Shown piece by piece: positions 43,871 through 57,500 of a stretch of 64,000 nt of DNA. Location of the stretch: contig OZ024804.1 in NCBI GenBank assembly GCA_964017045.1, positions 23,359,549 to 23,423,548 of the forward strand, written 5' to 3'. Under the pieces are notes generated by a model that saw only the letters and a program-made list of their open reading frames with translations, ran no database searches and was not told where the DNA came from. The stretch comes from Omphiscola glabra (lineage: Eukaryota > Mollusca > Gastropoda > Lymnaeidae). Numbering within the stretch: the stretch's first letter is position 1; every line of letters starts with the position of its first letter. The translations under genes were made by a program, and so were the position numbers.

Positions 43871-46530
43871 GAAAATAGTTATCTTAAAAATCAAATAGAG
43901 TGAACACATATAATAGATGAAAATAAAAATTAAATAAACATATTGTTCTGAGGTCACAATCTCAACTTTTTTGTGACAAGGGCCCTATACCTACGCGTTC
44001 CTACAGCCCTCCCCCTCCCCCAATAAATGTAGCATTACATTTCTTTGTTTAGGAACAAAATGACGTTCACTGACCTGTGGCGCTCTAGTCCGTTGCCTGG
44101 CTTGCCTGAAACGCAGGCGTGCTCTGCGTGCACTTTAGGTCGGCCATGACAATATTAATCGCTTATTGAAAGGGAGTGATAAAAACATTGTATTTAAAAT
44201 GATAATTTGTTACAAAAACACGCTTCTAGTTTTTTGTTGTTGTTATCACTTTTAAATAGCTTAAATATAAAGACGTGTTATATGTTGTTTTTGAAATATC
44301 CTTTGTATTTAAATCTAACATTGTCTAGAAAATTAAAAATGTGTTTATATATGGGATACTTAAATAACATACTTTTATACCCTTATTGCCAATTAGCTTT
44401 GACACAAGCATTTAAGAGGTTTAATTTATATAATTGTAGATTAAAAAATAAAAAAATGTTGCTTTTGTAAGGTGATGTTATTGCAATTATGAGCATAAAA
44501 CTTTATTATGCTATTTCATTTTACTTCTGTTTAGATAATTTCAAAAAAATTTCAAAAACATTCTACTTTAAGATGTAATTACTTGATACATGTTTTACCT
44601 TTTATTATAAAAAAGTATATGAAATCTACATGTTATATTACAATAACCAAATTCAACAGAGCGGGTGTGATAACATTTGACTTTTTAACATACTTATTTT
44701 CAACAAATCAGCTAAAGCAGTGTAAGTAGACATCATATAATTAATGTCGTAATCATGTACACAATACAACGTGATGATATGATAAGATTATTCCTTAACT
44801 AACAACAGCGACAATTTTTAATAGCTTATTGCAGCACGCATCCCGGCATATTATGTCATTACTAGATTAATAAAGTAGGCTTCCATGCAGTAACGTAACT
44901 AGGAATATAGCCGCCTCGGGTGGGGGGGGGGCCTAGAAATTTTCCGCCCTTACCAAATAATGAAAAGTGTTTCACCCGGTGTGTAACGCCCTGCCACTCC
45001 ACCGTTTCTAAGCTATTCCGGGTATGTTTCATGACATGTAATTTTTGAACTGATGAATATTACCACTATGATCTTTAATTACATGACACTGCATAACTTT
45101 ATTTCCTAAAATAAAGTATTGAAAAGATTCGGAATAGACAAGACTTTTTCCCTTGCTGGCGTTATCATTGTAACATTTCAACTAAGTGCGACACAATTAT
45201 TGACTGACCTCTTTTTTATGAAATATAAATCATTAAAAAATTTATTTCAGTCAATTTTATAGTTTCTTTTTTAAAATTCAATTTTTAAGTCCATTTTGGA
45301 AAGCTCAATTCTCCTTTGAATAAATCTGTTTCAGTGAGATGGTTTCATAAATTTTCTACGAAAACAAGCAAGTTCTTAACTTATTTTATAGTGCAACCGC
45401 CTACTAAACTTCAGTTTTACCAGCTGATGTGGGAATTCATCGTCTGACATCAAACAGTAATCCAATAAACTAACCAAGAGAGCTATTCTATCACAAAAAC
45501 TAAACATCATTCGCGCCAACAAATTATTTGAAGAAAAATGCTGTTGTAAAACAATAACAGCTTTGGGTAGTACTTCCCAACCTCCTCCTCACACAAATCT
45601 GAGATCGGCCTGCTCAGGGTGAGATTTCCTCCTCACAAAAACCTAAGATCGGCCTGCTCAGGGTGAGATTTTTCTCTTAAAGTAAGAAAAGAATGATATT
45701 TAAAAAACAACTCTTTTTTTTCAATGTCTAAATGAATTTTCCTGTGTGCTCCCTCAGCGATAACCAAGTCTAAATGATAACAAATTAAGGCATTTTTGTC
45801 AAGTTATTTTATGACTGATTTCTACTCTAGAGAAACTACTCACTGATTTCTACTCTAGAGAAATATTTCAGATGTATTGTGTTTAAATTGTATAAATTTT
45901 AAAATGTTGTCATGGTTAAAAATATGTATTTATTTATGTGCTAATAATGAATATGTACAATGTAATCAAAGATACGTTTCCATTTTACATCAATAAATAA
46001 TCGTATCGTATCTTATCAAATACTTGTTAAATATCTGCATGTGTGAGAACTCATTATTAATTATTAGAGAATTTAAGAAAGAAATCAATAACATGCTGGT
46101 GAATTTATCATTGATAACATGATGGAAAACTCTTGGTCTGTCCAGGGCGGCACCAAAACAAGCTACGCCGCTGCAAACATTGTACATTATGAGTTTGAAA
46201 TTTCGATCATATGTAAAGCAAATCCACTACTTAAGGAGCCTCAATGTGGGATGTTGACAGAAAAGGGTTTAAAAACTTTGAACTTTGCAGATCGCATAAA
46301 ACCTAAAAGTTGCAAGGAATCTTGAAAAGTCACGTGAAAACTGTGCTTTTAATCTATCTCCCATACCTATTATATTTTTATATGCAAAGATAGATAGAAT
46401 TTTTGTTCGATATACAATAAGAAAGCAGAGAAAATTAAAGGCTCTTAAAAAACTATTTTATTTGATTTGTTATGAAATTTAAAATAAACCGAAGTCGGTC
46501 CCACTACATACGATAATCTCATCTCACTAA
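43871..46530. other. Non-coding, homologous to 28.9-32.2 kb, then to 38.3-38.8 kb
   Basis: Contains a 47-bp duplication at 45587-45675 (AGATCGGCCTGCTCAGGGTG) and a 30-bp one at 45812-45865 (CTGATTTCTACTCTAGAGAA), each single in module 1. The empty MITE site is at 45677-45679. The 87-codon frame at 44207-44470 is not kept in module 1. Confidence 0.6.
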
Positions 46531-47085
46531 CCCAGCTTATGGAGTTAAACACTATCTCACTAAACCAGCTTATAAAGCTAAACACTATCTCACTAAACCA
46601 GCTTATGGAGTTAAATACTATCTCACTAAATCAGCTTATGGAGTTAAACACTATCTCACTAAACCAGCTTATGGAGTTAAACACTATCTCACTAAACCAG
46701 CTTATAAAGCTAAACACTATCTCACTAAACCAGCTTATAAAGCTAAACACTATCTCACTAAACCAGCTTATAAAGCTAAACACTATCTCACTAAACCAGC
46801 TTATAAAGCTAAACACTATCTCACTAAACCAGCTTATGGAGTTAAACACTATCTCACTAACCCAGCTTACGGAGTTAAACACTATCTCACTAACCCACCT
46901 TATGGAGTTAAAAAGCATCTCACCAATCCAGCCTTCGGAGTTAAACACTATCTCACTAACCCAGCCTTCGGAGTTAAACAATATCTCACTAACCAAGCTT
47001 ACGGAGTTAAACACTATCTCACTAACCCAGCCTTCGGAGTTAAACAATATCTCACTAACCAAGCTTACGGAGTTAAACACTATAG
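46531..47085. repeat. 33-bp minisatellite, about 17 copies
   Basis: The unit is TATCTCACTAAACCAGCTTA plus TGGAGTTAAACAC, with TATAAAGCTAAAC variants in the middle and GCCTTCGGAG variants at the right. Period 33 keeps an 11-residue frame open on both strands (199 and 149 codons); artefacts. Confidence 0.97.
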
Positions 47086-47734
47086 GACTACCTCTTGAAC
47101 GTAAACCACATCGACTATTTCATCTTACTCATCTTTAAAATAATTTTGAAATGTTTTAGACATTATATAAGAGTTATGTACTAATAACTGAGCTTAAACT
47201 ATACTTAAAATTCATCTACTACATGAGAGAAACATGTAATATACTAACAATTAAATGTCTAACAAATTGAGTTACGTATCTGAAATTAATGATTAAAAGA
47301 AATGAGTGTACATCACCAATTTTACTCAAGCATGAGAAGAGAAACGTCCGATGAAATTTAAAACAAAACAAAAACATGACAAAAATTATGTATTTTTAAT
47401 TACATATTTTAATTTAGAGTATTACCTCCCCGCTTTATGTAAGGACCTCTTTACTTTGACGAAAGAAAAAGATTGGTTCCGTTTAATTTTAGTTACACTT
47501 TTTAAAAAAACATCCCTAAATACATTTTTAGTTATTAAGAAATATAATTTGAATTCTAACTTAATTACAAAACCCGTGTGTCTAAAATTCATATGAAAAT
47601 ATTTCAAAATTCGCTCACCATTTTGACGTCAGTACAGAATTTTTTTTTTTGAACGTACTAATTTATTTTAATTACCTATGACGAATGCAATATGCGATTA
47701 GTATTCTCATGGCCGACCTCAAGTGCTGGAAAAG

Positions 47735-48060
47735 CAGGCTTCGGGTGCAGGCAAGACAGGCCTTGGAAATAGGCAAAGCAAGACTCGGGTGCAGGCAAGG
47801 CAGGCCTTGGAAATAGGCAAAGCAAGACTCGGGTGCAGGCAAGGCAGGCCTTGGAAATAGGCAAAGCAAGATTTGGGTGCAGGCAAGACAGGCCTTGGAA
47901 ATAGGCAAAGCAAGACTCGGGTGCAGGCAAGGCAGGCCTTGGAAATAGGCAAAGCAAGACTCGGGTGCAGGCAAGACAGGCCTTGGAAATAGGCAAAGCA
48001 AGCCTTGGGTGCAGGCAAGGCAGGCCTTGGGAACAGGCAAAGCAAGCCTCGGGTTCAGAA
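47735..48060. repeat. 44-bp minisatellite, 7 copies
   Basis: The unit is CCTTGGAAATAGGCAAAGCA plus AGACTCGGGTGCAGGCAAGG and CAGG, with ACTCGG/ATTTGG and AAGACAGG/AAGGCAGG variants. Because 44 is not a multiple of three, all minus frames cycle through the same 44-residue Cys/Leu/Pro-rich repeat; none is a gene. Confidence 0.96.
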
Positions 48061-48297
48061 AAAGCAAGCAATTGACTGGAGCGCCCAATGTCATGGAAAA
48101 TCATTTTGATCCCACCCCCCCCCCCCCCCGCAAAAAATGTAATGCTAAACTAATGTGGTGGGGATGTGAGAGTGACGCCAAGTATAGGACACTTGTCCCC
48201 TCAAAAAAAAAGTTAAGATTGTGGCGCCATTACATTATAATTCATTTAATTCTTATTTTCACTTATTTATGTTCATTTGATTGGATTTTTAAGAAAA

Positions 48298-48455
48298 ATA
48301 TTTTTCAAGGTGTTTAGACTTATTGGAGAAATGCAAACATTTTTAAGATAAGTATTTTTCAAGGTGTTTAGACTTATTGGAGAAAGACAAACATTATTAA
48401 GATAAGTATTTTTTAAGGTGTTTAGACTTATTGGAGAATGACAAACATTTTAATA
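48298..48455. repeat. 54-bp repeat, 3 copies, from an inverted hAT relic
   Basis: The unit is AAGGTGTTTAGACTTATTGG plus AGAAAGACAAACATTATTAA and GATAAGTATTTTTC. In the opposite orientation the same sequence is single in modules 1 (28.82 kb) and 2 (43.85 kb). Confidence 0.85.
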
Positions 48456-49189
48456 TATTATAAGACTAAAATGTTTTCAGTAATTAGATATTACAACAAA
48501 AGAAATGAATAGAAACTATTTGATGTTGAACCAGTGTTTCCACCTACAACAAAGTTTAAGATTGAGTCACAAGACAATGCAGTTTGACTATGAGTATAAT
48601 TTATTGGAGAAGTCTGAAACCTGTTGAGTGTTGAAATGTTGAAATGTGATGGTTGATGCTGATTTGTAAATCTTTGACAGAACGTTCTGAGATAATCAGA
48701 CAACAAAGCAAAGCAAGGCATTCTAAATAGAAAAATATATTTCAAGCGTTATCTTTCCTACAACGGAGGAGTCATCTTCCTTGACGCTTATCTCATCCAC
48801 TATCGACTTTAGAATTGAGTAAAACAAACTTGTTACAAAATGTTTAAATTTAAGTTTTAGCCGATAACACAAATAAACATAGATCTAAAATATTTCAGAT
48901 GACACTTTTGAGTGAAAGAAATGGGTGTTCATTTCTGCTATTAAAGAAAAGCAAGTTCTTTTTGTTGTTTTTTTAAATAAAGTTTGTTTTAATGTGAGTT
49001 GAGAGTATTAAATCGTACATGCTCAGTCGATGATCATCTTGCGGGGAAAAAAATTAAATGTCAAATTTCAAGAATTCTGTTACATAAAAGGTAATTTTTC
49101 CTTGGGTGATATCATGTGACATTTGAATGCCAAGTGATTGGATTTAATCCTTAAAAAGCAATAAACAGTTTATTTTTATTTCAAAACTA

Positions 49190-52100
49190 GCCAGTACCCG
49201 GCATGCGTTGCAATGCCACTCATCGAAATAAAGTGTCTGTGTTTTAATAATTTTTTTGTAAGTTCTTCTAATAAACACCTTTTTTTAACCGTCTGGTGCG
49301 TATTCGAATTAAATAGAAGGTTTTAAGAAGTGTCAGCAGACCACACGCAGCTGTCCGTGTGGGAAGCATGGATTTTCCAAATTTAGTCCCAAAACATATA
49401 GCGATTGATCCCCCCATGCAATAGCTATGTTTGAAATTATATTTATATGGCTCATTTATTACATATAAACAAATTTAGGGCCCCCGGCCCCAAAAGTAAT
49501 ATTGTGAAATATTTGTACTAAATCAGAAACCTATTTATTAAGTCACATATACAAAATGAAATGTCACAGTCATTCCACCCACTTATGCAATAGCCCTGCT
49601 TGACGTTATATTTACATAGCTCATATAAGAAAAAAAAAGAATTTAAGGCCCCCGGCCCAAAGCGGAATATTGTAAAATATTTGCACTTCTTTAGAAACCT
49701 AATGCGGGCCTGCACACAACAACTCACTGAAAGTTTATCGCATTCAGATGAATAGTATAGGAACTCATACGGACATTATATTTAAATAGCTCATATTAGA
49801 AAGAAAAACTATTATAGGGCCCCGGTCCAAAACTGGTAATTCTTTGTAAAATGAATGGGTTTTGATATTCATGGATATACTTTTGTAAATGTACTTACAT
49901 TGTGTTAACGTCATTGATTTTCTTAATTCGTAAAATGAGAATATAGCATCTATTTTTCACAACAGTAATATCATTGGATTTAAAGATATAAAATTGTACA
50001 CACCCTATTTCCTAACCCCCATATATATGTACCTAAGAAGGCAAATTATTTGTCAAATTCATTTTGTCAACTTCCCCCTCCCCCAAACAGAGTTTTAAAG
50101 AAATTAATAAAATCACCCACGGGATTGTAATCCACTTACTTACGCAAAAACAATTTTTTTGCATTTCAAATGCTTTGTTCTTATTTAAATGAGTGATAAG
50201 TGCATTAGTGGATGCTATTTGGATATGTAGTTTTGCTGCACTGATTGCATTAAACGGCATTTTCGTATTAAAAGTATATTTAAAGTTCAGGGTTTGTTTT
50301 TTTTTTTTTTTATTAATTTATAAATTTCATAAATGTATATTTTTGGAAAGAATAAAAGTAAAAAATTATTAAACGTTAAAAATAAAAAGCAAAAATTTTA
50401 TTTCATTTTTTAAATTGTAGCAATTTAAAAAGCAATATATTATATTTATTAATTTTACTTTTAGGAAGGGGGAAATACATTATCAATTTTATTAGGCGCG
50501 GTTATTAAATTAGATAAATTTTTGCATTGAATAAATAGACAATTTGAGTTCTGACGTCATTTGCGTTATTATTTAGAACAAATTAATTTTACTTTTATTA
50601 CGCAATATTCGGAACGTACTTAAAAAGTGCACTACAATCAACAGATGTTTTGGTTTCCCCGATAAATGTGATTACAGTGTAATTCTTTGATTATAATTTG
50701 TTTTATTAATTTTCATAACTTTCAACCACATATAAAATGTTTAAAATAGTTCCTTAGTTGTTACTCCAGATTTATTTGTAATTTATATTATTAATACTTA
50801 AAATTTTATTAAAATTAAAGCGAATATACAATATATTTTTCGCATTACCATTGATTCGAGTTCCTTAAAATAATAGAAGAAAACTATGATTGTTTTAAAA
50901 AATGGGAACGTATTTAAATCGTATCGGTTCTTTGTGAGTTACATTCAGCATAGATCATTCTTATATAATAGATGTATTACTACATCATTGCTATTCAAAA
51001 TCACAAAACATTTACAAAGCTATATCCGATTCTAAAATACGTCACAAAATTCAAGCTTATTAATAAAAACAACAAAAATACTCTCTACACTAAACATGCA
51101 AAAACGTGTTTTCTCTGCTCTTGCTACAAATTGATGTCTGTTGGCATTTGTTCAAGGGCGGTTGAGTTGATAGCTCCGTTTGAAATTATTTTGATAAAGT
51201 TTGTTAAAGAAAACAAAACGAATTTAAGGACATCGGCCCATGCGAAATATTGTAAAATGTTGTTTTAATTTAGAAACATTTGCGGGAGCGCGCATATCAA
51301 TTCACCAAAGTTTTTATCGCAATCGGATGAATGGTATAGGAATGCATACGATAATTATATAGATAATAAATGGTGGAAAACGAATTAAGGCCCCCGGCCA
51401 CAAACGGAATATTGTAGAATTGTTGTATTACTTCGGAAACCTACTTATTATATCACAAAATTAAAAAAAGAGAAACATATTACTGAAGTTGTATCGCATT
51501 CAGATAAATGGTATAGAAGTGCATACGGATATTATTTTTTACAAAGCTCATATAAGAAAAATAACGATTTTGGGGCCAACGGCCAAAAACGGATTATTTT
51601 AAAAGTGTTGTAACTACTTCAGAAACCTAATTACTATGTGACACACACAATTTAATGTCGCTATTTGTATTTTATTAAAAATCCATCCATCCACACATTA
51701 GCTCTGTTTGAAATTGTATTTGTATAGCTCATATAGGAAAAATAGAACATAGGGCCCCTGGCTCAAAAAAGAATATTTTAAACGGTTGTAATAATTTGAA
51801 AAGCTTTGCGGACTTGGGTAAAACATTTTACTAAAGTTTTATCGCATTCAGATAAATGATATAGGAGCGCATACAGAAATTATTTTGTACAAAGCTCATA
51901 TAAGAAAAAAAAAGAATTTGGGAACAACGGCTGAAAACTGAATATTTTAAAAGTATTGTAATTACTCATTAACATGGGCGACCTTATGGACAACCTTTCA
52001 ACAAAGTTTTGTTGCAATCGCATGAATGGTGTAGGAGCGCATAAGGTTTGAAATTATATTTATATAGCTCATATTGGAAAAATAGAACATGGGGCCCCTG

Positions 52101-53440
52101 GCTCAAAACAGAATATTTTAAATGGTTGTAATAATTGGAAAAGCTTTGCGGGCGTGGGAAAAACATCTAACTAAAGTTTTATCGCATTCAGAAGAATGGT
52201 ATAGGAGCGCATACCGAAATTATTTTATACAAAGCTCATATAAGAAAAAAAAGAATTTGGGGCCAACAGCTGAAAACGGAATATTTTAAAAGTATTGTAA
52301 TTACTCATTAACATGCGCGACTTTATGGACAACCTTTCAAAAAAGTTTTGTTGCAATCACATAAATGGTGTAGGAGCGCAAACGGTTTGAAATTATATTT
52401 ATAGCTCCTATAAGAAAAAACGAACATGGGGCCCCTGGCTAAAACGGAATATTTTAAAATGGTTGCAATAATTTAGAAACCTTTCTGGGCATGATCGCAA
52501 CATCTCGTCAAAGTTTTAGCGTATTCGAATAAATGGTGTAGGAGCGCAGACGAAACCTATAGTTTACAAAGCTCATATAAGTAAAAAAAACGATTTTGGG
52601 GCGAACGGCCAAAACAAAATATTTTAAAAGTGTTATAATGACTCAGTAAAATGCGCGAGCTTATGGAATACAACTCTCCAATGTTTTGTCGCAATCGCAT
52701 GAATGGTGTAGGAGTGCATTCGGTTTGAAACTATATTTATATAGCTCATATAAGAAAAAACGAACATGGGGCCCCTGGCTCAAAACGGAATATTTTAAAA
52801 CGGTTGTAATAATTTAGAAACCTTTGTGGGCATGCTCGCAACATCTCGTCAAAGTTTTAGCGTATTCGAATAAATGGTGTAGGAGCGCAGATGAAATCTA
52901 TTGTTTACAAAGCTCATATAAGAAAAAAAAACGATTTTGGGGCCAACGGCAAAAACAAAATATTTTAAAAGTGTTATAATGACTCAGTAACATGCGCGAG
53001 CTTATGGAATACAACTCTCCAAAGTTTTGTCGCAATCGCATGAATGGTGTAGGAGCGCATACGGTTTGAAACTATATTTATATAGCTCATATAAGAAAAA
53101 ACGAACACGGGGCCCCTGGCTCAAAACGGAATATTTTAAAATGTTTATAATTATTTCCAAACCTTTGTGGGCGTGCTTGTAACATTTTACCCAAGATTTA
53201 GCGCATTCAGACGAATGGCGTAGGAGCGCAGACGGAAATATTTTTTACAAAGCTCGTATAAGAAAAAAAAGAATGAAGGGCCAACGGCCGAAAACGATAT
53301 AATTGAAAAGTTTTTTAATGTCGCAGTTAAATGCCCAGGTAGGTGGCCAACAACTCAATAAAATTTTGTTGCAATCGCATTAATGGTGTGGGAGCGCATA
53401 TGAGACAAACAGACATACATACATACATTCATTTTTATAT
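49190..53440. repeat. Satellite-bearing element: alternating about 167/173-bp monomers (340-bp dimer)
   Basis: The left edge AGCCAGTACCCGGCATGCGT is followed by monomers that each contain AGCTCATATAAGAAAAAA, a GGGGCCCCTGGCTCAAAACG (type A) or GGGGCCAACGGCCAAAAC (type B) core, and GAATGGTGTAGGAGCGCA. GCTCATAT landmarks lie at 51894, 52067, 52234, 52403, 52571, 52744, 52912, 53085 and 53252, mostly alternating about 173 and 167. The right edge is CAGACATACATACATACATT. About 1.3 kb (49.85-51.14 kb) homologous to 33.4-36.0 kb splits the array. Short ends around tandem monomers resemble satellite-carrying non-autonomous Helitron-like elements such as bivalve 'pearl' (inference). Confidence 0.75.
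49850..51140. repeat. Block homologous to 33.4-36.0 kb, inside the satellite
   Basis: AAATGAGAATATAGCATCT (49.94 / 34.84 kb), ATGAGTGATAAGTGCATTA (50.19 / 35.04 kb) and CCCCGATAAATGTGATTAC (50.66 kb; 35.49 kb with changes) run in the same order. It lacks the LINE present at 33.8-34.35 kb. No coding frame is conserved. Confidence 0.7.
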
Positions 53441-53730
53441 ATTTTAAAATTATTTCAGAGTTTGCGAAAAATCTGGTTGTTTTTTCTTTAAGTGCCATGG
53501 TGTTAATACATTTTTATTAAAATGTTAGTATTTTTAAAATCCTTTTAACATTTTATGTCCTCCATTTCCATAAGAAATTCCATCTAATCGATTAAATTAT
53601 TTCTTCTAGTTTCTTTTTAAAAAAATATATTCAACCATTGAATATGTGGTACTATAATAAAATTTTTATTAATTACAGTGAAAAAAATCTGAATGACGTC
53701 CGCTCGGAAATTTTTATCTAATGGGAACTT

Positions 53731-53969
53731 CATCATCATCATCATCATCATCATCAGGTCCCGTAGTCCTTCGACCGTTGGGGCGCCACGGATGACATGT
53801 ACACTATTCTCCTCCCTTCCTCTCGGTCTCCTGCCCTACCCATAGCATCGCCCAGTTGTAAACCCGTCCATTCTTTGATGTTATCTTCCCATCTTTTTCC
53901 TTGTCTTCCTCTTCTTCTCCCTCCTCTAGTAGTTCCCTGCAAGATCTCTTTGTCGAGCCCTTGTTTTCT
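53731..53969 (-). mobile_element. 5'-truncated LINE copy (same family as 9.9 kb) with 9-bp target duplication
   Basis: About 175 bp (53794-53969) closely match 9893-10069, the C-terminal coding end (TTRGGRRRGRQGKRWEDNIK). Here the frame runs past YM into a 3' UTR and ends in a (CAT)9 tail on the plus strand, i.e. (ATG)n at the element's 3' end. TGGGAACTT occurs immediately outside both ends (53722-53730 and 53970-53978). The insertion and its target site are therefore defined to within a base or so. Confidence 0.9.
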
Positions 53970-54594
53970 GGGAACTTAGCTTCATTGAATTTCCTGACCA
54001 ATAAACCCACCAACAAGTCCTCCCTCTCTTTTAATAAATATTAATTAGATGCAGTAAAACATGTGATGTAGAAGGAGCACGTCATACATATATACATTGT
54101 GTTTTTATAGGCTTTCAGAATCTATTTCATTTTGTAATAAGAAATAACTTTTGTGTTTTAGTGCATAATTAGCGAGTGCATTACATTTATAAACTTGTTG
54201 GTGAAGAATTTTTTCGTGTGTTGACTTTGTAGATCAATGTTTGAGGAAATGTGCACTCCAGTTGGTCATAAGAGTTTTAAAAAAAAATCATTAACTTTGC
54301 TACTGAAATGGGTTTTCTACAAATCTTTAATTATATTGTTTTCATATACTTGATGGTAAGGGACAAGAAATGTGAGTGACTGAATAGTAACGAAATGCAA
54401 CGGAAAGCAAGTTTTAAATGAAAGCCTTCGCCAGAAAACATAATAAAAATAACATGCAATAGTCTCACAACTCAGCTTAGTAAAAGACCGGAAGTTATTC
54501 CGATTCAACATGAACTCGTTTCCATGGAAACATCTAATAAAGTCTTGGGTATAAGTTTAAATATTTTATTTAAATTTATTTAAAATTTATCTCA

Positions 54595-57500
54595 ACATTT
54601 AAATGTAAAATCTATTGGACTACCTCAACATTTGAATATAAAAACTATTGGACTACCTCAACATTTGAATGTAAAAACTATTGGACTACCTCAACATTTA
54701 AATGTAAAAACTATTGGACTACCTCAACATTTGAATGCAAAAACTATTGTACTACCTCAACATTTGAATGTAAAAACTATTGGACTACCTCAACATTTGA
54801 ATGTAAAAACAATTGGACTACCTCAACATTTGAATGTAAAACCTATTGGACTACCTCAACATTTGAATGTAAACCTATTGGACTACCTCAACATTTGAAT
54901 GTAAAACCTATTGGACTACCTCAACATTTAAATGTAAAATCTATTGGACTACCTAAATATTTGAATGTAAAAACTATTGGACTACCTCAACATTTGAATG
55001 TAAAAACTATTGGACTACCTCAACATTTGAATGCAAAAACTATTGGACTACCTCAACAATTGAATGTAAAAACTATTGGACTACCTCAACATTTGAATGT
55101 AATAACTATTGTACTACCTCAACATTTGAATGTAAAACCTATTGGACTACCTCAACATTTGAATGTAAACCTATTGGACTACCTCAACATTTGAATGTAA
55201 AACCTATTGGACTACCTCAACATTTAAATGTAAAAACTATTGGACTACCTCAACATTTGAATGTAAAAACTATTTGACTACCTCTACATTTGAATGTAAA
55301 ACCTATTGGACTACCTCAATATTTGAATGTAAAAACTATTGGACTACCTCAATATTTGAATGTAAAAACTATTGGATAACCTCAACATTTGAATGTAAAA
55401 CCTATTGGACTACCTCAACATTTGGATGTAAAAACTATTGGACTACCTCAACATTTGAATGTAAAACCATTGGACTACCTCAACATTTAAATGTAACAAC
55501 TTTTGGACTACCTCAACATTTGAATGTAAAAACTATTGGACTAACTCAACATTAGAATGTAAAACCTATTGGACTACCTCAACATTAGAATGTAAAACCT
55601 ATTGGACTACCTCAACATTTGAATGTAAAGTTTATTGGACTACCTTAACATTTGAATGTAAAACCTATTGGACCACCTCAACATTTAAATGTAAAACCTA
55701 TTGGACTACCTCAACATTTAAATGTCAAAACTATTGGACTACCTCAACATTTGAATGTAAAAACTATTGGACTACCTCAACATTTGAATGTAAAACCTAT
55801 TGGACTACCTCAATATTTGAATGTAAAAACTATTGGACTACCTCAACATTTGAATGTAAAAACTATTGGACTACCTCAACATTCGAATGCAAAAACTATT
55901 GGACTACCTCAACATTTGAATGTAAAAACTATTGGGCTACCTCAACATTAGAATGTAAAACCTATTGGACTACCTCAACATTAGAATGTAAAACCTATTG
56001 GACTACCTCAACATTTGAATGTAAAGTTTATTGGACTACCTTAACATTTGAATGTAAAACCTATTGGACCACCTCAACATTTAAATGTAAAACCTATTGG
56101 ACTACCTCAACATTTAAATGTCAAAACTATTGGACTACCTCAACATTTGAATGTAAAAACTATTGGACTACCTCAACATTTGAATGTAAAACCTATTGGA
56201 CTACCTCAATATTTGAATGTAAAAACTATTGGACTACCTCAACATTTGAATGTAAAAACTATTGGACTACCTCAACATTCGAATGCAAAAACTATTGGAC
56301 TACCTCAACATTTGAATGTAAAAACTATTGGGCTACCTCAACATTTGAATGTAAAAACTATTGGACTACCTCAACATTTGAATGTAAAACCTATTGGACT
56401 ACCTCAACATTTGAATGTAAACCTATTGGACTACTTCAACATTTGAATGTCAAACCTATTGGACTACCTCAACATTTAAATGTAAAAACCATTGGACTAC
56501 CTCAACATTTGAATGTAAAAACTATTGGACTACATCAACATTTGAATGTAAAACCTATTGGACTACCTCAATATTTGAATGTAAAAACTATTGGATAACC
56601 TCAACATTTGAATGTAAAAACTATTGGACTACCTCAACATTTAAATGTAAAAACTATTGGACTACCTCAACATTTGAATTTAAAACCTATTGGACTACCT
56701 CAACATTTAAATGTAAAACCTATTGGACTACCTCAACATTTGAATGTAAAATCTATTGGACTACCTTAACATTTGAATGTAAAAACTATTGGACTACCTC
56801 AACATTTGAATGTAAATACTATTGGACTACCTCAACATTTGAATGTAAAACCTATTGGACTACCTCAACATTTGAATGTAAAACCTATTGGACTACCTCA
56901 ACATTTAAATGTAAAAACTATTTGACTACCTCAACATTTGAATGTAAAAACTATTGGACTACCTCAATATTTGAATGTAAAACCTATTGGACTTCCTCAA
57001 TATTTGAATGTAAAAACTATTGGACTACCTCAACATTTGAATGTAAAAACTATTGGACTACCTCAACATTTAAATGTAAAAACTATTGGACTACCTCAAC
57101 ATTTGAATGTAAAAACTATTGGACTACCTCAACATTTAAATGTAAAACCTATTGGACTACCTCAACATTTGAATGTAAAAACTATTGGACTACCTCAACA
57201 TTTGAATGTAAAAACTATTGGACTACCTCAACATTTGAATGTAAAAACTATTGGACTACCTCAACATTTGAATGTAAAAACTATTGGACTACCTCAACAT
57301 TTGAATGTAAAAACTATTGGACTACCTCAACATTTGAATATAAAAACTATTGGACTACCTCAACATTTGAATGTAAAAACTATTGGACTACCTCAACATT
57401 TGACTGTAAAAACTTTTGGACTACCTCAACGTTTGAATGTAAAAAGTATTGGACTACCTCAACATTTGAATGTAAAACCTATTGGACTACCTCAACATTT

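Larger units (their letters stand above)
38250..46120 (+). repeat. GPCR module 2 (segmental duplication)
   Basis: Carries GPCR-2 and the same flanking order as module 1. Its first 0.5 kb (38.34-38.77 kb: CTTTGTCTGTCCAGGGTGGC, AACTTTGAACTTTGCAGA) recurs at 46.12-46.52 kb, marking the start of the next unit and a repeat period near 7.8 kb before later insertions. Confidence 0.78.
47086..49190. other. Non-coding; two arrays and an inverted hAT-relic piece
   Basis: Outside the arrays there is AT-rich DNA without a supported gene. The reverse complement of 48480-48640 and 48300-48455 matches the start of the module hAT relic (TTCTCCAATAAGTCTAAACA at 28.82 kb), so this piece is inverted relative to the modules. 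Confidence 0.55.

Noticed and set aside
46539..47138. LNTISLNQLME repeat protein resembling leucine-rich repeats
   Set aside because: 33-bp minisatellite with open frames on both strands; lacks LRR spacing and any flanking domain.
47672..48104. Cys/Leu/Pro-rich 140-codon proteins in three minus frames
   Set aside because: 44-bp repeat cycles the same peptide through all frames.
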